Assembly (NCBI GenBank): GCA_021769865.1
Contig: JAETSB010000015.1
Coordinates: 1-64,000, forward strand
DNA length: 64,000 nt
Direction of reading: 5' to 3'
Source: Oscillospiraceae bacterium
GTDB lineage: Bacteria > Bacillota > Clostridia > Oscillospirales > Oscillospiraceae
Notes under the pieces: generated by a model
What the model saw: only the letters and a program-made list of their open reading frames with translations
Told to the model about the DNA's origin: nothing
Databases searched by the model: none
Made by a program: the position numbers and the translations under genes
Shown here: piece after piece, positions 18,469-26,672 of the stretch
Layout of the letters: every line of letters begins with the position of its first letter
How positions within the stretch are numbered: position 1 is the first letter of the stretch

Positions 18469-18477
18469 ATGTGGTAC
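18469..18477 (+). promoter_or_regulatory. Candidate ECF-sigma promoter element ATGTGGTAC
   Basis: The nonamer lies 63 bases before the sigma gene and recurs exactly before the secreted paralogue (20382-20390), each time preceded by a TTTC-containing tract 6-7 bases upstream. Shared placement suggests the promoter of this sigma factor; experimentally unproven. Confidence 0.4.
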
Positions 18478-18540
18478 TTTTTGATTTCTAAACGTTTAAT
18501 AAGAAGCAGCCATAAATTCAACGCAAAGGAGGGGAGCCGA

Positions 18541-19074
18541 ATGCTTGTGATGTTTCTTTCCATGCTGGAAACGGAAGAAGATCAGCGCCGGTTCACAAAG
18601 CTGTTCGAGGCCCATGAGAAAAAAATCTACGGGGTGGCCCTGCATATCCTGGGAGACCGGGACCGGGCGGAGGACGCCGCCCAGCAGACCTGGCTCAAGC
18701 TGGTACAGAATTGGGAGCGGGTTTCCGCCCTGCTCTGGGAGGAAACGGAGGGGTATGTGGTCACAGTCGCGAAAAACGCCGCGCTGGACATCCTGCGCGC
18801 GGAGCGCAGGTTCGCCGCCTTCCCGGAGGACTGGGACCCGCCGGCCCCGGAGAACCGCCAGGACGAATACGACTACCTGGTTTCCCTGATCCGGGCGCTG
18901 CCGGAGGGCTACCGGCGAATTCTGGAGCTCAAGTGCGTGGAGGAGGAGACAAATAAGGAGATTGCCCAACGGATGGGGCTCAAAGAGTCCGCGGTCTCCA
19001 TGCGGGTGCTGCGGGGACGAAAGCTGCTCCGGGAGCAGCTGGAAAAGGAGGGATATTTTCATGACGCCGTTTGA
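18541..19074 (+). CDS. ECF-type RNA polymerase sigma factor
   Basis: 177 residues from ATG 18541 after AAAGGAGGGG. Sigma region 2 (about 20-90: HILGDRDRAEDAAQQTWLKL) and region 4 (about 120-172: LPEGYRRILELK, EIAQRMGLKESAVSMRVLRG) are clear, separated by a short linker as in ECF sigmas. The stop lies inside the next gene, whose start overlaps by 14 bases; that neighbour is a single-span membrane protein with a cytoplasmic N-terminus, the usual anti-sigma arrangement. The signal is therefore probably sensed at or outside the membrane. Probably autoregulated (see the shared nonamer). Confidence 0.9.
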   Translation: MLVMFLSMLETEEDQRRFTKLFEAHEKKIYGVALHILGDRDRAEDAAQQTWLKLVQNWERVSALLWEETEGYVVTVAKNAALDILRAERRFAAFPEDWDPPAPENRQDEYDYLVSLIRALPEGYRRILELKCVEEETNKEIAQRMGLKESAVSMRVLRGRKLLREQLEKEGYFHDAV

Positions 19075-20353
19075 AGAGTACCTGCGCCGGGGAATGATGG
19101 ACGCCAACGTGGCACAGTATGAACGTGTCATCCAAAAGGCGGAATCCCAGAAACTGGACACCTCCCCCAAATACTACCGGGAACGAATGCGCCTGCTGGC
19201 GGACCCATGGAGTTGGGCAAAGCGGCGGGCCGGGATTCGCAGGAAACGCCTGGACTGGCGGTTAATCGCCATTGTCGCGGCGCTGCTGCTTCTCTCCGCC
19301 TGCGCCGTGGCTGCAGTCACCGGGCAGTTCGCCCAGTGGTTCCCTGGAATTTGGATGGACCCGAACGCGCCGGAGGTCTCGGAGGAGATCGTGGGCCGCA
19401 TGGGCACGGTCATCGGGGTGCCTCAGACCGTGGACGGCGTGTCGGTGACTCTGAACGCCGCCGTGTGGGACGGGCAGGAGCTGCGGCTGTCCCTGACGAC
19501 GGACATCCCGGACCTGCCGGAGGACTTCAACCCCGACGCCGCGTTCTACGACCTGGAGTGCCATCTGACGCTGGCGGAGAACCAGCGGGAGGCGTATCTG
19601 CGTAAGGAAACCGCCCGGATTCACGATGTGAGCCATATAGACTCCACCGCGGAAGAGCGGGAGGCGCTGGTCCAGTCCGACCTGGAGGACCCCTTCATGC
19701 CCTACCTCCGGCCGGTTATCCGGGCGACCCGTCAGGAGGACGGCACCCTCACCCTGGCGGTGTACGCGAACCTGTACGACTACGTGGAGACGCCGGAGCT
19801 GACGCTGCACATCGAAAACCTGTCCACCTACCAGGAGGGGCAGGAGGAGGACGGCTTCTTCGTCTCGATCTCGGAGATCAGCCCCGACGGAACCGTCACC
19901 ACCGACCGGGAGGTAAACGAGCCGTTCCTCCCCGGCCCCTTCGACTTCACCTTTACCCTGGACAAGAAGCTCTCGCCCGTCAGCTATAGCGGAGACATAG
20001 ACGCCACCTATGAGAACATCCCCGTGCGGCTTTCGAAGATCACGGTCAGGGCCTTCCAGGTCGACGCCTATGGTGAGGTCCTGGCCCCGATGGACCCCAC
20101 CGGGGAGGACCCGGACAAGCTGTATGTCAGCATGGAGCAAAGCATTGCCATGAGCGTCAACGGACTTTGGACAGAGGACGGGGACTACGTGGAAACCGTC
20201 GGCGCGACGGCGTTCCCTATCGCGGAGGACGGACAGTCCGACTGTGAGATGCACAACTCGCCCCTCCACGTGGTGGACCCCGCCACTGTGACGGCGCTGA
20301 ACATCGGCGGGAAGCGGGTGGAGCTGAGCGAGCTGGAGCGCCTGAGCGAGTAA
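19061..20353 (+). CDS. Membrane anti-sigma factor with large extracellular domain
   Basis: 430 residues from ATG 19061 behind AAAAGGAGGG, overlapping the sigma gene. A cytoplasmic segment of about 65 residues should bind the sigma factor, a single membrane helix follows (LIAIVAALLLLSACAVAAV), and then about 340 extracellular residues beginning QFAQWFPGIWMDPNAPE. The ectodomain resembles DUF4179-type regions of clostridial anti-sigma proteins, with beta-rich text (LTLAVYANLYDYVETPELTL). The next gene encodes a secreted protein homologous to this ectodomain. Sigma binding is inferred from order and topology. No known protease-site motif is evident. Confidence 0.78.
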   Translation: MTPFEEYLRRGMMDANVAQYERVIQKAESQKLDTSPKYYRERMRLLADPWSWAKRRAGIRRKRLDWRLIAIVAALLLLSACAVAAVTGQFAQWFPGIWMDPNAPEVSEEIVGRMGTVIGVPQTVDGVSVTLNAAVWDGQELRLSLTTDIPDLPEDFNPDAAFYDLECHLTLAENQREAYLRKETARIHDVSHIDSTAEEREALVQSDLEDPFMPYLRPVIRATRQEDGTLTLAVYANLYDYVETPELTLHIENLSTYQEGQEEDGFFVSISEISPDGTVTTDREVNEPFLPGPFDFTFTLDKKLSPVSYSGDIDATYENIPVRLSKITVRAFQVDAYGEVLAPMDPTGEDPDKLYVSMEQSIAMSVNGLWTEDGDYVETVGATAFPIAEDGQSDCEMHNSPLHVVDPATVTALNIGGKRVELSELERLSE

Positions 20354-20381
20354 AAAATAGTTTTCAAGTTTTTTCAAAATC

Positions 20382-20390
20382 ATGTGGTAC
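20382..20390 (+). promoter_or_regulatory. Second copy of ATGTGGTAC before the secreted paralogue
   Basis: Exact repeat of the nonamer before the sigma gene, 83 bases before the next start codon and immediately before a strong hairpin. Confidence 0.4.
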
Positions 20391-20392
20391 AA

Positions 20393-20440
20393 TGCCCTCC
20401 CCCTCCGTTTAGAAAATAGAACGGAGCGGGGAGGGCGTTT
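20393..20440 (+). terminator. Hairpin between anti-sigma and secreted paralogue
   Basis: Arms GCCCTCCCC-TCCGTT and AACGGAG-GGGGAGGGC with an A/T-rich loop, followed by GTTTCTCC. It could end the sigma/anti-sigma transcript or attenuate the next gene. Confidence 0.6.
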
Positions 20441-20473
20441 CTCCTTCCCGCCGGAAAAGAAAGGAAGATCACC

Positions 20474-21568
20474 ATGAAAACTTGGAAACGATTAGTAACC
20501 GGCCTGCTCAGCCTGACGCTGGCTGCGTCCCTCACCGGCACCGCCCTGGCGGCGGAGACCGCCAAAACGACGGAGGAAACCTCTAAGACTGCCGCCGCAG
20601 AAACCGCGAAGCCCGCGGGGCCGTTCTCCCAGTGGTTCCCCAGATTTGAGGTGAACCCGGAGGACCCCACGGCGTCGGAGGCCGTCCTGGCCAAAATGGG
20701 CACCGCCATCCAGCAGACCAAGACTGTGGGCGGCGAGACGCTGACCCTGAACGGCGCCGTGTGGGACGGGGGCTTAGTTCAGCTGTCCCTCACCGCCAAG
20801 AGCCCGAGCCTCCCGAAGGTGGTGGACAACTATACCTGGCTGAACTCGGACGGATGCACCGCCAGGATGCCGGAGGAGCAGTGGAAGGCATACGTGGAAA
20901 ACAAGGTCGAGCGTGAGACCGCCGGAGAGAAGCTTTCCAAAGAAGAGCGGGACCAACGGCTCCAGTCCCTGATGGAGCGGGCGCAGATGCAGTTGGATCC
21001 GAATCTCAGCGTTGTCAGCCGGGAGGGAAATACCGTCCGGCTGGCGGCGACGATGATTCTGGACGACTATCTGGAAAAGCCGGAGCTGACGCTGCGCATT
21101 GAGAATGTGGAAATTACGGGCCAAGCCATGGAACAGCCCGGCACCAGGTCGGGCGAATACGTGCTGAAGGGACCGTTTGAATTCACCTTCACGCTGGACA
21201 ACATGCTCCCGTCCATGAACTACCAGGGAGACGTCAAAATGACGTTCGATAAAATTCCCGTGCGGATCACCGCGGTCAGTGTCTCCCCCAAGCAGATCAC
21301 CGTGGGCTATACCCTGGATACGAATGATCCGGCCGTGGAGAGGAAACTGTCCGCGTACGTGAAGGGCATCTGGACGAAGGACGGCAAATATGTGGACTGC
21401 GCCGGCTCCTTTGGCATCAGAGGTATGCTGATCTCGGGAGATGGGAAACCCATGACCGGTGACTGGAACCGGAGCTTCCCCTACCCCATCGACCCCGCCG
21501 CGGTAACGGCGGTGGACATCAGCGGCACCCGGGTGGAGCTGGGGAAACTGAATTTGGCAACAACCTAA
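20474..21568 (+). CDS. Secreted paralogue of the anti-sigma ectodomain
   Basis: 364 residues after AAAGGAAGATCACC. A Sec signal peptide is clear (MKTWKR, hydrophobic LVTGLLSLTLAASLTG, cleavage near TALAAE). After a Thr/Ala/Glu linker the mature part aligns with the upstream anti-sigma ectodomain: PFSQWFPRFEVNPEDP against QFAQWFPGIWMDPNAP, then KMGTAI, LTLNGAVWDG, PELTLRIENV and FTFTLDN. No membrane span follows, so it should be released or held at the wall. It may compete for or present the same ligand as the anti-sigma factor. This role is inference; the paralogy is visible. Confidence 0.8.
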   Translation: MKTWKRLVTGLLSLTLAASLTGTALAAETAKTTEETSKTAAAETAKPAGPFSQWFPRFEVNPEDPTASEAVLAKMGTAIQQTKTVGGETLTLNGAVWDGGLVQLSLTAKSPSLPKVVDNYTWLNSDGCTARMPEEQWKAYVENKVERETAGEKLSKEERDQRLQSLMERAQMQLDPNLSVVSREGNTVRLAATMILDDYLEKPELTLRIENVEITGQAMEQPGTRSGEYVLKGPFEFTFTLDNMLPSMNYQGDVKMTFDKIPVRITAVSVSPKQITVGYTLDTNDPAVERKLSAYVKGIWTKDGKYVDCAGSFGIRGMLISGDGKPMTGDWNRSFPYPIDPAAVTAVDISGTRVELGKLNLATT

Positions 21569-21770
21569 CATCCTCGGCCGGCCTGATGATGATGAGGTGT
21601 ATCAATCGTGGGGGTGGACTGTACCCGTATAGGGACACTCACGGAATCACCGCAGCTGGCAGGGCCGACAAATGCTTTAAAATTAGCCTATCTCCCGCTA
21701 ATTTTAAATGCTGCTGCCCTGGGGGAAGACCGGGAGTCTATTCGCGTTTTTCGGTCCTCGTTCATATTCA
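21569..21770. other. Intergenic region with imperfect stem
   Basis: Non-coding. It holds a 12-base perfect stem TTTAAAATTAGC / GCTAATTTTAAA (about 21678-21715) inside longer imperfect arms. It lies upstream of the mntP promoter, so it is probably the 3' end of the preceding transcript rather than an mntP leader. Confidence 0.4.
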
Positions 21771-21800
21771 TTGACAGCCGGAATATGGATATGGTATTAT
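21771..21800 (+). promoter_or_regulatory. Sigma-A promoter of mntP
   Basis: TTGACA, 18-base spacer, TATTAT, with about 25 bases of leader before the ribosome site GGGAGGA. Confidence 0.6.
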
Positions 21801-21832
21801 CTAACAACTACATCAATTAGGGAGGATTTCCC

Positions 21833-22402
21833 ATGGATCTTTTGGAGTTGTTCCTGATCGCCGTCGGCCTTTCAATGGACGCCTTTGCCGTCTCCGTCTG
21901 CAAGGGCTTATCCGTTCAGCGGCTGATGCCCCGGCATTACCTTCTCACCGGCGCCTGGTTCGGCGGCTTTCAGGCCCTGATGCCCTCCATCGGGTTCCTG
22001 CTGGGCTCCGCCTTCGAGCGGTACATCGTCTCCTTCGACCACTGGGTCGCCTTTGTCCTCCTGGCCCTCATCGGCGGGAACATGGTCAAGGAGAGCTTTT
22101 CCGGGGATGAAGCGTGTCACGACGACTCCTTTTCCGTCCGCACCATGTTCCTCCTGGCGGTGGCCACCAGCATCGACGCGCTGGCGGTGGGCGTCACCTT
22201 CGCCCTGCTGCCGGACGTGCATATTGCCTCCGCCGTGTCCCTGATCGGCGTCACAACCTTCCTCCTCTCCGCCGCGGGGCTGAGAGTGGGCAATGTCTTC
22301 GGCCTGCGGTACAAGGCCCGGGCGGAGTTGGCGGGCGGCGTCATCCTGATCCTCATGGGCTTGAAGATCCTCCTGGAGCACTTGGGGATCCTGGCGTTTT
22401 GA
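21833..22402 (+). CDS. mntP: Manganese efflux pump MntP
   Basis: 189 residues, usual family length, six membrane helices in two homologous halves. The half-repeats show the family's conserved acidic signatures GLSMDAFAVSVCKGL (about 12-26) and ATSIDALAVGVTFALL (about 106-121). MntP exports Mn2+ across the cytoplasmic membrane to relieve manganese excess. It is monocistronic: its own promoter lies just upstream and a strong bidirectional hairpin follows. No Mn-sensing riboswitch can be recognised between promoter and start. Confidence 0.93.
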   Translation: MDLLELFLIAVGLSMDAFAVSVCKGLSVQRLMPRHYLLTGAWFGGFQALMPSIGFLLGSAFERYIVSFDHWVAFVLLALIGGNMVKESFSGDEACHDDSFSVRTMFLLAVATSIDALAVGVTFALLPDVHIASAVSLIGVTTFLLSAAGLRVGNVFGLRYKARAELAGGVILILMGLKILLEHLGILAF

Positions 22403-22419
22403 GCGCCTCTTATGGATAT

Positions 22420-22459
22420 GGAAACGGGAAAGGACCCCAAGGGGCCCTTTCCCGTTTCC
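22420..22459. terminator. Bidirectional terminator, mntP / DUF4397 gene
   Basis: Perfect arms GGAAACGGGAAAGG and CCTTTCCCGTTTCC with an inner ACCCCAAGGGGC loop, placed between convergent genes. Confidence 0.85.
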
Positions 22460-22473
22460 ATTATCCGAAGGCT

Positions 22474-23469
22474 TTACCGGTCCATCAGAATCAGGTTCTG
22501 GATGTTGTTCCGGCCGCTGCCGCTTTGGAGCAGGTAGACGCTGTAGATGGCGTTGCTGGTCACGTCCAGATACAGCGAACCGAAGGTCTCGTGAGGCGGG
22601 TAGACCCCCAGCCAGGCGGAGTCCAGGGTCTCGATGTCCAGACCGGCGGGCATGGCCATCAGGTTCGTGTCCGCGTAGAAGAACTGGTAGGTGCCGGGCA
22701 TGATGCGCTTAAAGGCGGGGACCTCTTTGAACCGCAGGTCCGACCAAACCACCCGGCCGTCGCTCATGATCACGTCCAGGGGGCCGCTGTTGTAGGCCAG
22801 GTTGCCGATGCGGAAGCTGGAGAATCCGTTGGTGGGCGGGCAGCAGCTGTCGGTAATCTGCATTAGGTCCAGGCCCCCGGCGGTGTTGATGATGGCGATG
22901 GTGGTGATGCTGTTGGACTGGAAGGGCATCGTCTTCTGGATGTAGACATATCCGTCGGTTCCGGTGACGGTCACCGTTTGAAAACCGGCGCTGACTTGAC
23001 CGTAGGTGGTGGCGGAGGCATAGTTCAGCAGGTTTACAAACCGGCGGTTTCCGATGAAAATACGGAAGGCGGGATAGCCGTAGCCCGCGTTCAGGAAGCG
23101 CACCTTGGCAGCCCCGGGCCACACCCCGCCGATGACGCCGGGCAGGACGATGATCCCGCCGCAGTTCCCGCTGGGACAGGTCCAGCCGCCGTTGTTATTG
23201 CCGGGGTAAACCGGGCCTCCCTCGCCGGGACTGGGCAGGGGAATGACGGGCTCCACAGCCGTGCCGCCGTTCATATCGCCGGGATACACCGGGCCCCCCT
23301 CGCCGGGATTGGGCAGGGGAATCACAGGCTCCTGGCCGGCGCCGCTGTCCATGTTGCCGGGATAGACGGGCCCGCCCTCGCCCACGTTGGGCAGGGGAAT
23401 CATGGGCTCATCGGCATTGACCATTCTCCCCGCGGGGGAGGCGTATTGCCGAGTCATGTTTTGTTCCAT
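22474..23469 (-). CDS. DUF4397-domain protein with Pro/Gly repeat tail
   Basis: 331 residues. Residues 21-92 hold three 26-residue repeats of the form EPxIPLPxxGEGGPVYPG. A Gly/Cys patch (WTCPSGNCGG) and a hydrophobic stretch (IIVLPGVIGGVWPG) follow. From about 120 on come DUF4397-like beta modules (KVRFLNAGYGYPAFRIFIGN, YVYIQKTMPFQSNSITTIAI, LDVIMSDGRVVWSDL). DUF4397 domains occur in surface-exposed proteins; no Sec signal or LPXTG is present. The start ATG is separated from AAAGGAGG by a seven-pair hairpin (23477-23495) that would bring the two to nine bases. Function unknown. Confidence 0.8.
   Translation of the reverse strand: MEQNMTRQYASPAGRMVNADEPMIPLPNVGEGGPVYPGNMDSGAGQEPVIPLPNPGEGGPVYPGDMNGGTAVEPVIPLPSPGEGGPVYPGNNNGGWTCPSGNCGGIIVLPGVIGGVWPGAAKVRFLNAGYGYPAFRIFIGNRRFVNLLNYASATTYGQVSAGFQTVTVTGTDGYVYIQKTMPFQSNSITTIAIINTAGGLDLMQITDSCCPPTNGFSSFRIGNLAYNSGPLDVIMSDGRVVWSDLRFKEVPAFKRIMPGTYQFFYADTNLMAMPAGLDIETLDSAWLGVYPPHETFGSLYLDVTSNAIYSVYLLQSGSGRNNIQNLILMDR
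23191..23409 (-). repeat. Tandem 78-base coding repeats
   Basis: Three copies of a 26-codon unit (EPxIPLPxxGEGGPVYPG core) within the DUF4397 gene; the first two cores differ by only a few residues. Confidence 0.85.
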
Positions 23470-23476
23470 ATTCACA

Positions 23477-23505
23477 GCCGGAAAAAGGTTCCGGCATCCT
23501 CCTTT
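23477..23505 (-). promoter_or_regulatory. Ribosome site, hairpin and start codon arrangement
   Basis: Minus strand AAAGGAGG, AT, then GCCGGAA-CCTTT-TTCCGGC, then TGTGAAT-ATG. Linear spacing is 28 bases, but folding leaves about nine. A GTG two codons earlier is the alternative start. Confidence 0.65.
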
Positions 23506-23772
23506 CATAATGGGGCTATGACAGTCTATGCCCGGGACCACGCCGCCGTTCCAGCCGGGACTCGGGAGAGGAGCTTCGATTTCCCCAAACGGCAGGGTGA
23601 ATTTTCTGCGTGCGTTGTTTGGAAACAGGCGGAGGTGAATATTATCCGGTTTTAACCTGTTTTATCCTATTTATTCACTTCGGGGCGCACCTCATCAGGC
23701 TGCGGTTCAGCGTGTTTTTCTTGGCAATTGTCCGGGTCTCTGCCGGCATCGGGCATTTTTTGTCGCTTTTAT

Positions 23773-23793
23773 CACAATTTTTCCATTTTTGTG
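23773..23793 (+). promoter_or_regulatory. Candidate activator site (UAS) for the sigma-54 promoter
   Basis: Inverted repeat CACAA-N11-TTGTG, 57 bases upstream of the -24 element, in the range used by enhancer-binding proteins. Binding partner inferred to be the activator encoded at 27893. Confidence 0.4.
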
Positions 23794-23849
23794 TCTTTTC
23801 ACAAGGCGGGGAAAACCAGCGGCGGCTTTTTTTGGCATTTCGCCATATG

Positions 23850-23865
23850 TGGCACAAAAATTGCT
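23850..23865 (+). promoter_or_regulatory. Sigma-54 (-24/-12) promoter of patB
   Basis: TGGCAC, five bases, TTGCT: an exact match to the RpoN consensus, about 85 bases before the patB start codon. Together with the local sigma-54 activator this is strong contextual support. Confidence 0.85.
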
Positions 23866-23950
23866 AGCTATTTTGGCAGATGCGGTTCAAAATCGCGTGG
23901 AGAACCCCGACGAGCCAAAATTGAGAATATGATTTGAGAGGAGAAAACGT

Positions 23951-25123
23951 ATGGCTTATAAGTTTGATGAGATCGTAGACCGCTCGCAAAACTATGCGGC
24001 CAAGTTCGAGGAGGCTGAGCTCCACTACGGCACGAACAACGTCATACCCCTTTGGATTGCCGATATGGATTTCCGCACCGCCCCCTGTATCGTCGAGGCC
24101 ATCAAGGCCCGGGCCGACCAGGGCATTTTCGGTTATACCTGGCGGACGCCCAAATACTTTGAGGCCGTGGCGGATTGGCAGAACCGCCGCAACGGCTGGC
24201 GGCCCGATATTGAAAAAATGGCCTTCGCCCCCGGCGTGGTACCCTGCATGCGGATGATTCTGACCATGTTCACCCGGCCCGGAGACAAAATCATCATCCA
24301 GCAGCCGGTCTACCATCCCTTCGCCGACGTGATTGAGAACACCGGACGGGAAATGGTCGTCAGCCCCCTGAAACGGGACGAAGACGGATATTACACCATG
24401 GACCTGGAGGACTTCGAGTCCAAAATCGACGGCGTGAAGTTCTTCATTCTCTGCAACCCCCACAATCCCGTGGGCCGGGCCTGGACGCCGGAGGAGCTGA
24501 AAGCCGTGGGGGATATCTGCGTCCGTCACGGCGTGGAAATCCTCTCCGACGAGATCCATTCCGACCTGATGCTGAACGGCCACAGGCACACCTGCATGGC
24601 CTCTGTCTCCTCGGAGATTGCCGCCCTTACCACCACCTGCATCGCCCCCAGCAAAACCTTCAACTTGGCGGGGCTCCAGTCCTCCACCGTGATTTTCAAC
24701 ACCGTGGAGCGGAAGGACGCCTATGTCGCCGAGCTGAAGCGGATGGACATTGCCCGCAACAACTGCTTCAGCCTGGTAGCCACTATGGCCGCCTACGAGC
24801 GGGGCGAGGACTGGCTGGAGGAACTGAAGGTCTACTTGGCGGACAACATGCGCTTCATCAACGACTTCTGCCGGGAGCGCCTGCCGGAGCTGAAGCCCAA
24901 CCTGCCCGAGGCTACCTACCTCAACTGGATCGACGCCCGGGGCCTGGGGATGGACGACGCCGCCCTCCAGCGTTTCTGCGTGGAAAAGGCCGGCGTGGCC
25001 TTCGGCAAGGGCACCGACTTCGGCGTGGGCGGCAGCGGCTTCCTGCGGCTCAACGCCGCCTGCCCCCGGGCTACCATCGAGAAGGCCCTGACCCAGATGG
25101 AGAAGGCCGTCCGGGCCCGCTGA
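23951..25123 (+). CDS. patB: PatB/MalY-family PLP C-S lyase (cystathionine beta-lyase type)
   Basis: 390 residues, normal for class I/II fold-type-I aminotransferase relatives of the MalY/PatB group. Visible signatures are LWIADMDFRTAP near the N-terminus, NPHNPVGRAWTPEEL, SDEIHSDL and the PLP-lysine segment APSKTFNLAGLQ. Such enzymes cleave C-S bonds of cystathionine or cysteine, giving pyruvate, ammonia and a thiol or sulfide. The start follows GAGAGGAGAAAACGT. A sigma-54 promoter drives it, and an antiporter and a D-cysteine desulfhydrase-like gene follow, so a role in thiol amino-acid catabolism fits better than methionine biosynthesis. Substrate not provable here. Confidence 0.88.
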   Translation: MAYKFDEIVDRSQNYAAKFEEAELHYGTNNVIPLWIADMDFRTAPCIVEAIKARADQGIFGYTWRTPKYFEAVADWQNRRNGWRPDIEKMAFAPGVVPCMRMILTMFTRPGDKIIIQQPVYHPFADVIENTGREMVVSPLKRDEDGYYTMDLEDFESKIDGVKFFILCNPHNPVGRAWTPEELKAVGDICVRHGVEILSDEIHSDLMLNGHRHTCMASVSSEIAALTTTCIAPSKTFNLAGLQSSTVIFNTVERKDAYVAELKRMDIARNNCFSLVATMAAYERGEDWLEELKVYLADNMRFINDFCRERLPELKPNLPEATYLNWIDARGLGMDDAALQRFCVEKAGVAFGKGTDFGVGGSGFLRLNAACPRATIEKALTQMEKAVRAR

Positions 25124-25257
25124 GAGGAAAGCGTCACTTTCGTATCAAAACGGCCGTTTTGCCGGTGCGGAACATTCCGCCCCGGAGAAGCGCCTGCCGA
25201 TTTGATAAATACCTGTGCGAAAAAAGCACGCTGTGCAAAATGAGAGAGGAGAACAAC

Positions 25258-26598
25258 ATGGAAAACCAGAAAAAACTAGGCCCCATCGCATTCTTACCCC
25301 TCATCGTGTTCCTGGTCCTGTATGTGGGCTGCGGCATCACCTTTACCCTCATGGGGGCGGAGAGCCCCTTCGGGCAGTTCCCCCGCCACGTGGCCCTGCT
25401 GGCCGGCGTCGCCGTGGCGCTGCTGCTGGCCCCCGACGTGAAAGTGGGCAAAAAACTGGACCTCTTCTGCGAGAGCATGGGCAACTCCGGCGTCATGATG
25501 ATCATTCTGATCTACTTGATGGCCGGCGGTTTCCAGGGCGCGGCGGCGGCCATGGGCGGCAAGGATTCCGTCATTAACCTGGCCCTGCACTTCATTCCCG
25601 CCTCCCTGCTGATTCCCGGCGTGTTCCTCATGTGCTGCTTCATCTCCACCGCCATCGGCACCTCCATGGGCACCATCGCGGCCATGGCCCCCGTGGCCAT
25701 CGGCGTAGCCCAGGGCGCGGGCCTGAACGCCGCCATTGTGGGCGCGGCGGTCATCGGCGGCTCCTATTTCGGCGACAACCTGTCCATGATCTCCGACACC
25801 ACCATCTCCGCCGCCCAGGGCTGCGGCTCCGAGATGAAGGACAAGTTCCGCATGAACTTCTTCATGGCCCTGCCCGCCGCCATTGTCGCCATCATCATTT
25901 ACGGCATCCTGGGCAGCAGCGGCGCGGGCAGCGTGGAGGCCGGTTCCTACAGCGTCATCCAGGTCCTTCCCTACCTGGTGGTCCTCGTCACCGCCCTGAT
26001 GGGTATTAATGTGGCGGTGGTCCTGTTCGTGGGCATCCTGATGACGGGCATCATCGGCATCGCCATGGGCACCGTGGGCTTCTTTGAGTGGGTCCAGGCC
26101 ATCGGCGGCGGCATGAGCGACATGTTCTCCATCTCCATCGTGGCCGCCCTGATCTCCGGCATCATCGGCCTGGTCCGCTACTACGGCGGCGTGGAGTGGG
26201 TGGTCAACGCCATCACCTCCCGCATCAAGAACCGCCGGGGCGCGGAGTACGGCATCGGCCTTCTCTCCGGCGTCCTCTCCGCCGCGCTGGTGAACAACAC
26301 CATCGGCATCATCGTCACCTGCCCCCTGGCCAAGGAGATCGGCGGCAAGTACGGCATCGCTCCCAAGCGGCTGGCCAGCCTGGTGGACATCTTCGCCTGC
26401 GCGTTCCTGTCCCTGATGCCCCACGACGGCGGCATCCTTATCGTCACGGAGCTGGCAGGCTGCACGCCGCTGGACGTTCTGCCCTACTCCTTCTACATGT
26501 TCGCTCTGATCATCTTTACCTGCGTCACCATTCAGTTCGGCCTGCTGCGGACTCCCGAGGAGAAGGCCGCGGCGGAAAAGGACCCCGCCCTGCGCTGA
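25258..26598 (+). CDS. NhaC-family Na+/H+ antiporter-like transporter
   Basis: 446 residues from ATG 25258 after AGAGGAG. About eleven to twelve membrane helices; family-typical text includes TAIGTSMGTIAAMAPVAIG, GGSYFGDNLSMISDTT and LVNNTIGIIVTCP. NhaC relatives exchange Na+ for H+ or for organic acids such as malate/lactate. Its place between a C-S lyase and a D-cysteine desulfhydrase-like enzyme suggests it may move an amino acid or organic acid product (cysteine/pyruvate related) rather than only ions; that is inference. A terminator follows, and the downstream gene has its own sigma-A promoter. Confidence 0.85.
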   Translation: MENQKKLGPIAFLPLIVFLVLYVGCGITFTLMGAESPFGQFPRHVALLAGVAVALLLAPDVKVGKKLDLFCESMGNSGVMMIILIYLMAGGFQGAAAAMGGKDSVINLALHFIPASLLIPGVFLMCCFISTAIGTSMGTIAAMAPVAIGVAQGAGLNAAIVGAAVIGGSYFGDNLSMISDTTISAAQGCGSEMKDKFRMNFFMALPAAIVAIIIYGILGSSGAGSVEAGSYSVIQVLPYLVVLVTALMGINVAVVLFVGILMTGIIGIAMGTVGFFEWVQAIGGGMSDMFSISIVAALISGIIGLVRYYGGVEWVVNAITSRIKNRRGAEYGIGLLSGVLSAALVNNTIGIIVTCPLAKEIGGKYGIAPKRLASLVDIFACAFLSLMPHDGGILIVTELAGCTPLDVLPYSFYMFALIIFTCVTIQFGLLRTPEEKAAAEKDPALR

Positions 26599-26611
26599 TT
26601 CTCCCGACTGC

Positions 26612-26646
26612 GGAACGGACCGCCGGCCTCCGGCGGTCCGTTTTCC
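26612..26646 (+). terminator. Terminator after the NhaC-family gene
   Basis: GGACCGCCGG-CCT-CCGGCGGTCC followed by GTTTTCC. Confidence 0.85.
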
Positions 26647-26672
26647 GGCACCCATTCCCAAGGCGGGCTTCA

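Noticed and set aside
21600-21740. Possible Mn riboswitch (yybP-ykoY) ahead of mntP
   Set aside because: The conserved loop sequences cannot be matched, and the mntP promoter lies downstream of this stretch, so it would not be in the mntP leader.
23477-23495. Hairpin as terminator upstream of the DUF4397 start
   Set aside because: It lies between ribosome site and start codon and has only a five-base loop containing T residues, no trailing T-run.
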